A stretch of DNA of 64,000 nucleotides, taken from Chamaecrista fasciculata (Eukaryota; Streptophyta; Magnoliopsida; Fabales; Fabaceae). A program made the position numbers and the translations under genes. The notes under the pieces are model-generated. The model ran no database searches. It had not been told where the DNA came from and saw nothing but the letters and a program-made list of their open reading frames with translations. The stretch is taken from contig QANZ01004226.1 of assembly GCA_003254925.1 (NCBI GenBank), forward strand, positions 98,240 through 162,239. Direction: 5' to 3'. This document shows, piece by piece, positions 22,001-34,686 of the stretch (its first letter is position 1; every line of letters begins with the position of its first letter).

Positions 22001-24450
22001 TATATTTATATATAAAAATAATTAAAAATTTATAAATTTTGATGAAAACTTTAAAAATTATAATATTTATTCATAATTTATGTCATATATGTTATTATTT
22101 TCTATTGTTTGTCATATTAAAGTCATAAAAAAATTTAATATTCTGAAACTTATGAATATGTGTCATGTGAGTGTTCTACGGGCGTCAGACATAGACACGG
22201 TGACACGCCTTCAAAATGAAGTGTGCATGCTTCATAGTTCTGTACCAAAGATAAAGTCATCTTAAAGAGGGTTGAACCAATTCTTTTGATCTTTTGATTG
22301 GCTCACTACATTAAATACTTTTTGCTACAAGTTTCAATTGTCAATTCATCCATCTAGCTACAATGGCCCTATTTTTATTAGTAGAAATTATGTGAAAATT
22401 ACATCGAGAGATGTGTTTTTAATAATAGGAAATGTTCTTATTGCTACATTTCTTTTTTAGTCTATTCTAATTGTTACATTGTTGTCCTTAAATTTTCAGG
22501 TATTCTTTACTCGTGAAGGAAAAGGCTGGGGGCTTAGGACTCTTGAAGACTTGCCTAGAGGATCCTTTGTATGTGAATATGTCGGAGAGATATTAACCAA
22601 CATGGAGTTATATGAAAGGACTATGCACAAAAATGGAAATGACCGGCATACATATCCTGTAACTCTTGATGCAGACTGGGGCTCAGAAGTGGTGTTAAAG
22701 GACGAGGAGGCACTCTGCTTAGATGCAACATATAATGGAAATGTTGCTAGGTTTATCAATCATAGGTAATATTTAATGCCTAAACACTTGCGTGTTCTAA
22801 ACAACTGTTTTTTATATGATTTAAATTTCCTAAATATAATAGTTTATTTTCCAAACCACAGAGCTACATTATATATATTCTGCTTTACTTTTTTTTTCAT
22901 CCTTTTAAATTAACAAGCCAAAATAAAGAACAACTACCAATTCAGGCTCACTATATGGTGAAACAGATGAGGATCAGAAAGTGTTATAAAACTCTCTCTA
23001 GTGTTCCAAATATCCTGTTGATTTGATGTTTGTTACTTGTCCATCTAACTCCAACAACATGTGTAGCTTTTCTTTCCTGTTTTTCTCCCCTTCATCTGCA
23101 TTTAGTAACATGATTTATGTTGATCATTTCAGATGCTCAGATGCAAATTTGATAGACATTCCCGTTGAAGTGGAGACTCCAGATCGCCATTATTATCATG
23201 TAAAGAATCAGATGATTTATTTTTAAAAATTTGACGGGGAAGATGAAGGAAACTATCCTTATTGAGTGTTTATTTTCTATTTCTTATATGCAGCTTGCCT
23301 TCTTTACTAACAGGGAAGTGAGAGCTAAGGAGGAGTTAACATGGGTAGGTGTGCTTGATAAATAAAAGGCATTGTTCTTAAGGGTTTGTTTGGCAATTAG
23401 GAGGGGGAGGTTAAGCTTCCATAACCCTTCTCCTTATTTGGATCCTCCAAAATACTCCAATTTGGGGTATTTGAAATTTATGAAAGTGGAGGAGAATGAA
23501 TGATTAAAAATTAATCCCTCATTATCTTCTCCAATTTTTTACTTTCCAAACAAGGGGATGATGTCTCACTCCTCTCCCCCACCTCCCCTTCTCATTTTTA
23601 ATTCCCAATCTAAACATACCCTAAGTGTTTTCATCTGCAAATATCACTTCTTTAATGGTTACTTTTTTAAGTAAATTATATTTAGCCTTTTGTGAGAAAT
23701 GCAGTTTTTTGGCCTTAAGATTTGTTCTTATTATTCTGTTTCAAAAAGAATGAAGCTGAGTTTCACATGCATGTTATTCTATTTTAAGTTTCTCTTAAGT
23801 GATCCATGTTTCTCATCAATAATAGGTATGAAAAATTATTTGCAGGATTATGGTATTGACTTTGATGATCATGACCACCCTATTAAAGCATTCCGTTGTT
23901 GTTGTGGAAGCACTTTATGCCGTGATAAGAAACGAAAAGGTCAGTCAGGTAATCCAGGTCATGCTATAGCATGTGAGGATTTTATTTTAGTTTCTTCCTT
24001 TTCCTACTGCTTTTTTAAATGCAATTTCTCTTCGTTCCATTTTTCTTTTTGGCAGGATGTGTTTAAGATGAGAATTTTAATTGGTCAATTTTTTCTTATG
24101 ATCCATTTAAGTTGGTTTAAGATTTGGCCTTCTGAGAATTACTACTAGAAATGGACGTATATTGAATGGTTATTATACATCCCCGATCAATCTTGCTTGA
24201 TGAATGTTGAAAAATTGCATGTGGGTATATCTTGCATTACAATTTACGAGGGCCAAAAAAATATTCTGAGTAATGCTCTTGCAGCCACATGACTTTAGAG
24301 ATAGTGTTCTGTTAACATATTTTGATTTGAAGTAAAATGGAGTCTGCTTTGGATTGTTTTAGCGGGTTTCCTCATACTAATTTGCAATTTATAGGGAAAA
24401 GGAAATTAGAGAAGCCGGTTAGAGCAGCTGGAACCAAACAACGTTCTTAA
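19083..24450 (+). CDS. SUVR: SUVR-type histone-lysine methyltransferase (WIYLD, pre-SET, SET, post-SET)
   Basis: Model: join(19083..19277, 19628..20096, 20801..21720, 22500..22765, 23133..23199, 23294..23344, 23846..23948, 24395..24450); 708 aa, all phases consistent, all GT-AG. Exon 1 (residues 1-65) is a WIYLD domain (NAFNAMRALGI ... LLKVYDKNWELIEEDNY), found only in plant SUVR proteins. Residues about 66-410 are charged linker. The cysteine-rich pre-SET runs about 415-525 (first cysteines 419-420). SET spans about 529-665 with GKGWGLRTLEDLPRG, CEYVGEI, NHRC (615-618) and ELTWDYG (catalytic-type Tyr 658). Post-SET is C-x-C-x4-C at 674-681. The NHRC variant instead of NHSC is normal for SUVR1/2/4. 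Length fits SUVR1/SUVR2 rather than shorter SUVR4. SUVRs act in the nucleus on H3K9 methylation or, for SUVR2, in RNA-directed silencing; activity here is not provable from sequence. Introns carry two MITEs. Confidence 0.93.
21931..22234. mobile_element. MITE in SUVR intron 3, about 304 bp
   Basis: Ends tgaagcatggacac and gtgtgcatgcttca are inverted copies (13 of 14). The subterminal parts are rich in gacac / gtgtc words and the middle is AT-rich. No target duplication of clear length was found. Confidence 0.6.
23382..23621. mobile_element. Tourist/Harbinger-like MITE in SUVR intron 6, 240 bp
   Basis: Ends GGGTTTGTTTGG and CTAAACATACCC are imperfect inverted repeats, flanked by TAA on both sides (23379-23381 and 23622-23624). 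TAA/TTA target sites with a GGG-T-TGTTTGG end are typical of PIF/Harbinger-derived MITEs. Confidence 0.6.
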
Positions 24451-24779
24451 GGTACTGAATACTGACCTAATTAGTTGCAAGGTGTAGTAGTTGAACTTCA
24501 TTATCTTTAATTTTGTCAGCATGCATCTGCCGAGATGTGGCAATATATCATTTTTTTCAACAGTTCATTATTGCTGTTGCTGTACAATTCTAGGAAACAT
24601 ATAGAACAAAATTTTATGACATTCTTTTTGACAGACGAATGGAGGTTTCATGTTTTGTGACCAAAATTTCTTCTAGCAACAGGAAATTGTGTGGAATTAT
24701 TAAACTGTTGAAACAGGTTAGAAATTAGCCCTAACCCGCCATAGAAGTTTGGGGGATTTTTTTTGGGTGAAAATTTCAT
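24451..24779. other. 3' flank of SUVR
   Basis: Probable 3' UTR after the TAA at 24448-24450; nothing else recognised. Confidence 0.5.
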
Positions 24780-25170
24780 TTGAGTCTCAAACTATTTTTG
24801 GTTCAGTTTTAGTCCTTAAACTTTCTCACTTGTTCCACTATTAGTCTCAATCATAATTTTATCTAGTTTCTGTTGTTATCTGAGTTGGACACATAACTTA
24901 GATGATTTATCTCATATTATATGTCATAATAAATGAGTTGAATAACAAAAAAAGTAAAATCTCCCTTCTTAAAAGAAAATTAATTCCAAATTTATCTCTA
25001 TGCTTATGGTTAAAAGAAAGATTTTCTTTTTTCTTTGTAAACTCATTTGTTATAACATATATGAGAGAAAAATCAACCATCTCAAATGCCTAGGTAAGAT
25101 AACAACAAAAACTATATTGAATCAAGTTTTGGATTAATAGTGGAACAAATAAAGAAGTTTGAAGATCAAA
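24780..25170. mobile_element. TIR element of the 'attagtctcaa' family
   Basis: Left (tttgagtctcaaact, cacttgttccactattagt, ttctgttgttatct) and right (aagataacaacaaaaac, attaatagtggaacaaat, agtttgaagatcaaa) ends are inverted relatives over about 120 bp. Same family as the outer element at 8924 and the one at 46850. Boundaries approximate. Confidence 0.6.
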
Positions 25171-25421
25171 GCTTCAAAAGATATACCCGTACTCTTAATC
25201 TTAAAATGAACGAACTCAATTGTTTATTGCTGGACTCGGATTCCTCTTTCCAAAAGTCAAATTAACTGCCATTGTTACCTTCCTCAGGCTATGTTAATGC
25301 TGGCGTCTCGTGCCACTATACAATGATGATGCAAAAGTGGCTACGTTTATCTGTTAGTGGTGTAATTCGCACAACTTTTTTCTACCTCAAATACTTTCAA
25401 TTCAACCATCATACTCTGCTT

Positions 25422-25599
25422 ATAATTAGTTCATTCACATATTGGAGATTTATTATAGACCAGATTTTTAATTAACTGCCCTATCAAATAATGCAAACAA
25501 AACTAATTTCAATAATTAGTTCATTCACATTGGAGATTTATTATAGACCAGATTTTTAATTAATTGCCCTATCAAATAATGCAAACAAAACTAATTTCA
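25422..25599. repeat. recent tandem duplication, 90-bp unit, two copies
   Basis: 25422-25511 is repeated at 25512-25599, differing by a 2-bp deletion and one or two substitutions. It lies in the spacer between the SUVR and caleosin 3' ends. Confidence 0.9.
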
Positions 25600-25759
25600 A
25601 TGTTATTATGGGTAACTAACGTAAAAAAAAAAAAAATCAAATTTTATCAGTCGTAGTCCTAGTAATTTTTATGACTAATCTTATTTGTTCATATTGTAAC
25701 TGCTGAAACTACCAAGAAAGTTTCCTAAGTCTAGAACAAAAATGGCATTAATTTAGATG

Positions 25760-26973
25760 TCAAAGCGTCTTTCCAGTGGCTCCCTTGTGCACTTTAGCGC
25801 AATACTCAAACAAGCTCCCATCAAAGCAACGCCTCACAGCTTCTTTTGACAAGAAGCCTTCTTCATCTCTTGCTAAAAGATACAAAGCTCCCCACTCTAA
25901 TTTACTCGCTGCCCTGCAATTGTTTCATAGAAATTCCATTACTTTAATTTCGAAGACAATTGGGTATACAAGCAACGTCACATTTAGAGAGAAAGAGAGG
26001 ACTGACCAGCCAAAGAAATCATAGGCAACACTATTTGCTTGAGTCATATACCAGATCTCCTTCAGTGTCAATTTATCAGGCACCTTGCGTGCATACTTGC
26101 TGAACATGGTTTCGAAGTTTGCTGGGATGAATCTGCAATTTCCATTTTCAGTAACTGCAGGTGATACAGTTGACAAAAGCCAAATCACTGCCATTCTTAG
26201 TTCTTACCTTCCCTCTGTGTCATAGGTCCCTGAATCACCTCCATGTTTTCCCCTGTGTATGTTTTGTATGTAAATTGGGAAGAAAGGTGAAGGTAGCCAT
26301 GTCTGCGTCAAAAAATGTTCAAGTAAGTGGAAGTTTTCGCTAAGACATGTGAATCATAATTGAATATTACACATAATGGAGACTTACGGGAAGAGTAGGA
26401 TAACTCAAAGCTACATGGATAAGAACCATAAATACGAAGGAAGAAATCACATTAAAACCCATCGCGCGAAGTCCTGCAAATCAATAGAAACAAAAATCAA
26501 AACCAACCGGAATAAATCTGAATTTGATTTGTGATCGCAAAGATGAGAGACAAACAAACACATAGAGGCATCTACAGTTACCTCTGTAAGTCTCCCATGG
26601 GTATATAATTCCATCATTGTCTAGATCGAAAAAGGCTGCGTGCTGCTGAAGAACAGACATGTTATTATGCTTGTGGCCCCAAGTGCCATTCACATTCTCC
26701 GTATCAGGAGCAATCAAAGCTCGAGGCACATCTGATGAGAGAAGCGAAATCGTCATAAAATTAGGGTGTTTAATTAACCATATGAAATCAGAAATTAGGT
26801 TTGGAACTGAAAATAATCAGTGATTCCATCAAAAATCAAAGAAAAAGAAAATAATTACAGGGTTTGGGAAGCTTGGTCTCTAAATCAGCTCGGATCTTCC
26901 TCTCGGCGGTGATGGGTGCCTTGTCGGCCACCGTAGATATGGAATCATTGGATGATTCAGTCGTGGCGGACAT
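25760..26973 (-). CDS. PXG: caleosin / peroxygenase (lipid-droplet or membrane associated)
   Basis: Model: complement(join(25760..25913, 26007..26132, 26208..26302, 26388..26473, 26582..26731, 26859..26973)); 241 aa, all phases agree. The protein shows the caleosin order: N-terminal [12 protein letters not shown] with a canonical EF-hand loop (D-x-D-x-D-G-x-I-x3-E), a hydrophobic segment with a proline-rich knot ([14 protein letters not shown]), [20 protein letters not shown], then [17 protein letters not shown] and the C-terminal [17 protein letters not shown]. The two conserved histidines (in QQHAAFF and NIHRGKHG) are the ones assigned to haem binding in peroxygenase-type caleosins. Such enzymes use hydroperoxides to oxidise unsaturated fatty acids and respond to stress and ABA. 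The length suits the longer (H-type) group. The gene is convergent with SUVR. Confidence 0.95.
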
Positions 26974-27245
26974 TACTGGAGTAATCAATCGGTATGTGTA
27001 AACTGTGAAGTGTGAAGTTGCTCTGTGATTGCAAGCAAGGCTTAAATTAAGCTTCTACTTTCAACTTTCTACTATCTATGGTTTTGTGAGCAAAAAAGTG
27101 GTAATAACTAATAACCATAATGGAAGATGCTTAATAATAGGGAAACGTAAACATACATACAATAACAGATTCCAAACGACTCGCTTGCTGGGTCCTTGTT
27201 CAACGCCTTCCAATTATAATTAGAAATATATATACATATATAATA
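26974..27245. other. upstream region of the caleosin gene
   Basis: Probable promoter and 5' UTR. No convincing TATA box within 150 bp upstream of the ATG at 26973. Confidence 0.4.
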
Positions 27246-27840
27246 GGCCAGAACCATATTTTGATCCCTAATATTTATCCAAAATTCCAATTTGATCCCT
27301 AATATTTTTATGCTCCATTTCGTCCTTAATATTTTCTAGAAGTTTCACAATTAGTCCCTAACTATTGAATGTGGTCATATCTCTCTCATTTGAAAAATTA
27401 GAGCTACAAGTTAAATTTGATGAGTTGTTTCTTTGCTCAGTTGAAGTCATCGACAAACAAGGCAAAATCAGACATGAAATCGAGCTTGAAAATAGGTCAT
27501 TTATTTCATAAATTAAGTCATATATTTCTCATTATCAGGTTCCAATGCAACGAAACCAGAACTATAAAATACTGTTGACGATTTCTTTCTCTACTTAGTT
27601 TTAATCGTTGACAAATGAGGTCAAATAGTATTTTGAAGGTAAATTTGGTCAAAATATCAGTATTAATTTTCAAAGTACTATTTGACCTTATTTATCAACA
27701 ATTCCAACTAATCAAAGAAAGAATTCATCAAATTTAACTCATAGTTTTGATTTCATCATGTTCAGATTTGAAACGTAAAAGATATAATCACATTTAATAA
27801 TTAAGAACTAATTATTAAAAAAAAAAGACTAATGATGGCC
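27246..27840. mobile_element. foldback element carrying the shared non-coding core
   Basis: Begins GGCCAgaaccatattttgatcccta and ends gactaatgatGGCC. Both halves contain the core words (gtggtcatatctctc, gagctacaagttaaatttga, gacaaacaaggcaaaatca; right side inverted: caactaatcaaagaaagaat, aaagatataatcacattta). No frame, no clear target duplication. Confidence 0.6.
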
Positions 27841-30681
27841 AAAGTATAAACTTTAAGAATGAAAACAAAATAGTATAAAAAAAATTCAAAACAAAATAAA
27901 AAATACTTTAACGATAAGAATATAATTCATCTTAAACATCATAACCAATATGAGATTCTGACCTATTTTTTTACATGTGCAAGCTTGTTATTACATATTT
28001 TATTTTTAATAAGAAAATTCGTATAAACTAATTCCCTGAAATTTGGTACATGCCTTGGTCTTTTGAGTCTGTTACTGCATATACAACTAACTATGCATGT
28101 CTAATTGTTTACGTCTTGCCTTTTCAAAAAATTGTTATTTTGGCTGAGTGCCACGCTATCGGAATAATTGTTTTTTTTTTTCCTGTGAGTGGAATAATTG
28201 TTTTGAATTCTGTTATTTATTTAAATAAATGTTTGGTAGTATTTTCCTTTAAAAATGTATGTTTTCAGAAATGCTGTTTGTATTTATTAATAATTTCTGT
28301 ACTGGTAAATGTTCCTAATAAAAATATGTTTTATGATCAAATTATGAAAACTTCTCATACATGAGTCTAATCAGACAATTTCATTCNAAAACAGGAAAAT
28401 GCGCAAAGTTTTCAATAATTCTGTTGAGGAAATGCCTAAATAAATAAAACTTCCCAAAAAGAATTATGATGATGACAATGATTAGGGCATTTTGGAGCTT
28501 CATCCACCCAGTCTCGCTTTTTATTTCACAGTTACCAACCTTTCACTATCACAATAAGCCAACATGCATGCACTTCCCTCTGTTTTATTGAATTATATAA
28601 TACATAAATTTAAAGATTTGTATAAATATATATATATCTATACTATATTATATGGCTCCACCCCTTATGGTTGGTCAAAAATAGTAAATTAAAAAATTAA
28701 AAAAGAAAAAAAATTACTCACTCTCTCTCCCACTCACTCTCCCCACTTCTTTAAAAAATAAATGAATTAAAAAAAAAAGCAAAAAACAATTAAAAATTAA
28801 AAATGCCACCACTCTCTCCCCACTCACTCTCCTCATATAAGGTAATTTCAAATTGGTCCTAAATATTTTATAATTTCTCAAATTGGTCCCAAACTTACTC
28901 TTTTATCAATATAAAAATTAATATAATATTCAACTTTAAATCAATTCAAACGTTACCTGCATATTGGCGTGCCCGTTGTATATATATATATATATACACA
29001 TTTTTGGTATCATCTTATTCGTTTCCTTCTCAACGCCACAATTTGCATTGCCCATCTATACATACACCATCACACAACATCAATCTGAATCCGACGGCCC
29101 AGATTCATCGTTCAACTCTCATCGCTGCAATATGGTATTTTTAAAGAATTTCGTCGCCTCGTCGTATAAGAGTCAAACACTAAAATCCTTGTGTCCCTTC
29201 TCTCATGGACGGAAATTTGGTTCGGCGTTTGCGTTTCAGTTAATACGACAAACCCAAGACGACGTGTGCATTAAAATTGTCGTCCCTAGTCTTCTCCTCC
29301 GCATTCATTCGTATAGGCTGCTTCCACCTGTCTGTTTTTGGGTCTGATTCCGAGCTTTAAAGATTCCATGGCTGCTTTTTCTCAATTATAGGTAAGGTTC
29401 TTTTACGAACGCTTCTAAAGTTTTTTCAGATGACTCTGCTTATTTTGGCTTCTTCTACTTCGATAATTTTGAGATTTTGATGTGCCTTGAACGATTTCAT
29501 ATCATATTATGCTCTATGCTGAATTTTGATCTGTTCTGCTTTTCTCTGTTATTGATAATCAATAATCGGTTATATGGGCTTCTTTAATTTTACTGGGGAT
29601 TGAAGAGTTTGGCAAGGTTCTGACTTCTCCAGTATTGGTGACACAGCGATACTGTCAATATTATTTATTTATTTATTTTTCTTTTTATTTCTCTGGACTA
29701 TGGAAGACTTCAACGTTCAAACCAAATGATTATGAACTGAGTACTAACTGGTGAACTGAATTTCTAATTGATCGCACTTATGAAATTGGTCAGCGTATCT
29801 CTTTTCTATCCTTTTCCTCCCTTTGGCGTTTCACTTTTAAATTTCCACTGATTCCGTTTCTCTACCATCCTGTAAGAAGCTGATCCTTGAAGTTTTGTGA
29901 TTTCGAACTATGCTAATCTACTTTCTGCAATTCCATAGGGAAGAAATCGAGAGCCGCTGATAGGCTATAGCTTTGGGATTGTTGATATTCTAATTCTATT
30001 ATTCTTAGACTGATGTTTAGTTCTTTAGTAGTCAAAGGTAATTCTATCGTACTACTTTCTGTTCACGAGTGTATGGGCTTCAAGAAAAATGGAACACACA
30101 TACACGCGCACCCATATATATTGATATATTCTCCCTTTCACACTAACGCACACGTTTTTGTTTTCTTCTTTCTTTATTTTGGATATCCATCAGTTTATTG
30201 CATGTTTGATCTTGTAAGGGCAAAGAATAGTGTTAGTGTTCAAAGTTAAGTTGATAACTACATTTACTCGTTTGATTTGTTTTTAAGAAATGGTGAATGA
30301 TTAAAAATTAATACTTCCATATTGTTGCGTTGGCAAGTCATCAATTTGTTACTGTTACATTCAGCTTTCCAGCAATTTTCTGTCTAGTTCTGATATTTTG
30401 ATCGTCAACTTAATTGTTATCTTCTCAGAGGCATTACAAGCTCATGCTATTGACTATTGAGTAGTGAAATTATAACGAATGTGCTTAAGCAGTTACTGTG
30501 TATTTTGTCCAATCATGTTGGCGACAAAGATGATTTGGCATAAGTGGTTGAGTATCTATTAGCTAACATACATCCTGCTTTTCATGTTGAGATTAGGTCA
30601 GACAAAGCTGAGTCAATTGGGAGCTTCGAAAGCTATGTGTTCATCTTTTCATGTCCTTCCCAGTCATTTGAAGACACGTAT
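27841..30681. other. spacer and probable 5' UTR region of the MYB-CC gene
   Basis: No protein-coding gene is supported. 28640-28850 is a purine/pyrimidine-biased stretch with two copies of 'ctctctccc(c)actcactctcc'. A TA repeat at 28979-28996 precedes GC-richer, transcript-like sequence (29040-29390) that ends in a good donor (ATAG|gtaagg, exon end 29391). That stretch is a plausible first 5' UTR exon of the downstream MYB-CC gene. A single N lies at 28387. Confidence 0.35.
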
Positions 30682-33668
30682 ATGAAGCCCCTAGATTCTT
30701 TTCCGCTGTCCACTGTTCAAGATCTGACCACACATCCTACCTTGATGCAAGCTGCTTCATCAAATTCCAATATCAGAAGTGTTGGACACATGTTTTCAGC
30801 CCCTGCTAAATGTCCGGACGACATTCCGTTTTCCTCAGCTTCACAACATGATAGTCAACTTAAAGATTCTCCCTTCATTTCTCAGAAATTAAGTGACAAC
30901 GATTTTTGCCCACCTATACATTCTTCCCATTCAGAAATGCATTCTACAATATTCATTCCTCATTCCCAGGAAAGTGATGTTATTTCCTGGGGAACAGATC
31001 CATTTCAGGATATTCTTAATTTTCCTGAAAATGTTTCTGTCCAGAATGGTCAGGGGGAGAATAGTTCTAGTTACATGCCTGAAGACAATGCTAAAAAAAC
31101 TGATTTTGGGGAATGGGTTGAACAGTTGATGTCAGTTGATGATTCTCTGCACCCAAGTTGGAGTCAGCTTCTCGGTGATGATGGTGCAACAGATTCAAAA
31201 TCAAAGGTTTGTTTCTCAAACTGATATTGATATATTTTGCAAGATCGTATAGTGATTGTGGTAACCTGTAAAGTTCTTTTTACTAAGAAAGACATAAATA
31301 AATGGTGAGGACAAAGGTAGACAGAACAGGGATGGAGGATCCAAAATGCACCGCATTTTAGGCCTCCCTGTCCCCGTATATCTGCTACCTGCACCCCTGC
31401 ACTGGAAAATTTGGGTCCCTCTTTTGCTTGCAAGTATGCACATTGCACACAGGGAGGCAGAAGGGCAGAAGAGAGTTCATCTGTGGATCTAACTAGAAAA
31501 CGTTTGCATCCCATGTTTGAATGCCTCTTTGTGATGTCTATAATTTTCATCATGAACTAATACGTGCTGGTGTCAAAAGATAATGTCAATTTTGAAAATT
31601 TTCCTAGTTGCCTTGTAGATGGTGGCTAACTATATTTGTAAAACACTATCCAGTTATGAACACCTCAAAGTCTCTGAGCCTCTCTTCTTCTAACTTTGTC
31701 ATTTCATGCACCATTCTGCATGGAGATGAGTATGATATGTTTAGGTGCATTAGGTGTTTGGTGGATGTTGATTCTTCTTACATTTTGTTAATCCCCATAG
31801 GCGTTTGGGCTTGTGAATTCTATGTAGTTCATCCGCCCTTTACTTTTCTCCTATATATAATTTTGTTTGAAATCTCTTGTTACCACCTTAACTTTTGGTC
31901 CCTAGTTTCTTTTATTACCCTTATAAGTTATATATCAGACAAAATTATTTATATACACATCTATATAAGGTTAGGTGAGGAAACATATGCTATTCTATTG
32001 ATGCAGGAGACCCAAGTTTTGCAGCAGCAGCTTGTACTATCTGAAGAAGTGAATGCCCTTTGTAACTCTGTGTCAACTGGGCCACAAACTAAGCAAAGAA
32101 TGCGGTGGACCCCAGAACTTCACGAGGCCTTTGTGGAAGCAGTTAATCAGCTTGGTGGTAGTGAGAGTAAGCCTACTTCTGTGTACTCTTGTACTTGTAG
32201 ACCTTCACATTGGCGATAGTTCAGGTTTTCACTTTACCTCAGCTCATAATGTTAACATGCAGAGGCTACACCAAAGGGTGTCTTGAACCTAATGAAAGTC
32301 GAGAGCCTTACCATCTATCATGTGAAAAGCCACCTACAGGTATATTTTTTATTTTCTTATCAGCTAGCTTTTCATTGGTATAAATATCTGCACTAAACGA
32401 TATTTTTTTTCTTCATTTAATTTAAGGTTTTTCATGAATTTTATCTTTTTGTTTTTTAATTTCAGAAGTACAGAACTGCCAAATACAAACCTGAGTCATC
32501 AGAAGGTATGTGAAAGCTTTTAAGCAGTTCTAATATTCATATGACCGTGTTTGCACGTTTGTATATTTCTGACATCTGGTGTTTGCTCACCCCCTAAAGA
32601 TTCAGGAAAGATGTTTTTTGTACAATGCCAAATGCAATTTTCTACTTTTGCTGTCTTTCCTCATGCTTTCTTTTATTTGAATGCTATTTTTCTCTATTCA
32701 CTTTATATCTTAATCTTTAGGCTTTGCCTACAGATAATAAGCAGACAAATGTGCATTTTGTCCCAATATGAGAATCATTATCAGTTGCTCTTCCATACCT
32801 GCAGGAACTTCCGAGAAGAAGGTGACATCAATTGAAGAAATGAAATCTTTAGACTTGAAAACGTCAGTATATTCCTTCACCTAGAACTTTTGCTTATTAT
32901 GTTGATACATGTTTTGACTGGTCTTTTTTTCCCTGTCGCGAAGCGTAATGTTAATTACATTTATTTAACTGTCAACGCTCAGAAGCATACTTTATACTTT
33001 GGTTGCAGGAGTATGGGGATCACTGAAGCACTGCGGCTGCAAATGGAATTACAAAAGCGGCTTCATGAACAACTTGAGGTACTCAGTACTTAGAATCGTA
33101 ATGCCATTCCCAATGGTTTTAGGAGTAAGCGAGTAACAATTCAATTGAAACAAGTGCTTTAAACATTAATGCATTTTTCTTACCACAAAGAAGTTTCCCA
33201 CCTATCAATTTTATGATCTAGGTGGCATCCTTGTTCTTCAAACAGATCTTCATTTGGTTGCACTTGTTACTCTTCCATTTCATCCCTTCCACCAATCTCT
33301 AATTGATATGGTCGTTAAACTGTCTCTGCGTCTATGTGTAAGTTTTGGCTTGTTGATTTGTTATGCAGATTCAGAGAAAGTTGCAGATTGAAATTGAAAA
33401 CCAAGGGAAGCGTCTCCAGATGATGTTTGAGAAACAAAGAGAAATGGAGGACGGCAAGCTCAAGGGCTCCTCCTCCTCCATGGATGAGCCTTTCTCTCCT
33501 GTTGATCACAAATCTGATAAAAGCCTTAGCAATGCAAAAACCATACCTGAAGAAAGTTCTGAGCACCGGCACGCAAGCGAAAAGCTAGAAGCTGACAACG
33601 ATATGGATGTACATAGACCCGAAAATGATCAGATTGATGCACCACCTACTAAACGGGTGAAGAGTTGA
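30682..33668 (+). CDS. PHL: PHR1-like MYB-CC transcription factor
   Basis: Model: join(30682..31206, 32007..32166, 32263..32339, 32466..32505, 32805..32862, 33009..33078, 33369..33668); 409 aa, all phases agree, all GT-AG. Residues about 206-264 are the single MYB repeat ([20 protein letters not shown] ... [17 protein letters not shown]). Residues about 290-335 are the MYB-CC coiled coil with [18 protein letters not shown]. The N-terminal 175 aa are Ser/Asp-rich with PFISQ, DFLxF-like (DILNFPEN) and WVEQLM..DD blocks as in PHR1. PHR1-type factors bind P1BS sites as dimers and drive phosphate-starvation genes in the nucleus. The C-terminus has a basic PPTKRVKS end. The start is the first ATG in the open frame after the TAA at 30541-30543. 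The frame stays open from 30544 and its translation resembles PHR N-termini, so a spliced upstream start is possible. Confidence 0.9.
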
Positions 33669-34094
33669 TAACGTCAGAATGCTGCTTGTGGATTGATCAT
33701 GTTGGAATTGTTTTGCCCTTTCTGTTTATCATAATGATTTACTCAATTTTAGCTGCCAGCTATAACTCTGGCTTCATTGGTTAGCATGATCAATTAACTT
33801 TATAATGTCATTGTTCTTGACCTGGGGTAAAATTTGGATTGGGCAATTGTATATTCTTTTCTTGGACATGCTTAGACGCTGTGGAACTTGTAGAAGTATT
33901 AGTATTAGATTCTGGGATGTTCCAAGTAGATAAATGCAAAGTTTTATAGAAGTTACCTTACTGCTACAGCTGCATGAAGTTTAGATAATCTTTTCATACA
34001 TACATCTGGATTTTCTAATTCACTGTAACCTGATGCATAATGCTCATGGGACAACCAATGTCTCCGGAACACAACTTTGCAGCATTTGTTTACT
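33669..34094. other. 3' flank of the MYB-CC gene
   Basis: Probable 3' UTR and spacer; no other gene seen. Confidence 0.5.
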
Positions 34095-34103
34095 TTTAAT
34101 TTT

Positions 34104-34468
34104 GGCAAAAGTACTAATTTCATCCTCAAACTTTACACCAACTGTCAATTTCGTCCCCAATCTTTTTTTGCTGTTAATTTCGTCCCCAATGTTTTACATT
34201 TTGGTCAATTTTATCATTTGCTTTTACTTTAACCAAATATTATCGACAGAATCTACTTGACTAGTGAAATATAATGTAAAATTAAACAAAAAAATCGAAC
34301 CCTAACTCAGATTGAAAAACAAGATGATGTTAATTTATTGAAAGAAGTAAGGCAAAGGATAAAATTGACTAAAATGTGAAACATTTGGGACAAAATTGAT
34401 AGCAAAAAAAGATTGAGGACGAATTGACAGTTGAGGTAAAGTTTGAGGACGAAATTAATACTTTTGCC
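34104..34468. mobile_element. Mutator-like MITE, 365 bp
   Basis: Perfect 9-bp target duplications (tttaatttt) at 34095-34103 and 34469-34477. TIRs of about 120 bp begin GGCAAAAGTA and contain repeats of 'aatttcgtccccaat'. Same family as 9112-9490 and, in decayed form, 34687-35040. It lies downstream of the MYB-CC gene. Confidence 0.88.
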
Positions 34469-34686
34469 TTTAATTTTTTTTAAATATAATCTTTAGCATA
34501 AATAATACAGACAACATGTGACATGAAAGAAAAAGGAGTACAGAAAGAAGTAGAATCCTTGACCCCAAAACAGAAAGAAGAGATACTTTGTATAAAATCA
34601 GTTTAAAAAAAAAATTATGGTGATATTACTTAAACAGAAAGAAGTTATGATGGCATTGGCATGGTTTTCAAAACAAAATTTAAAAT

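Noticed and set aside
31230-31560. 129-aa minus-strand frame in the first coding intron of the MYB-CC gene
   Set aside because: No domain; inside an intron of a well-supported gene.
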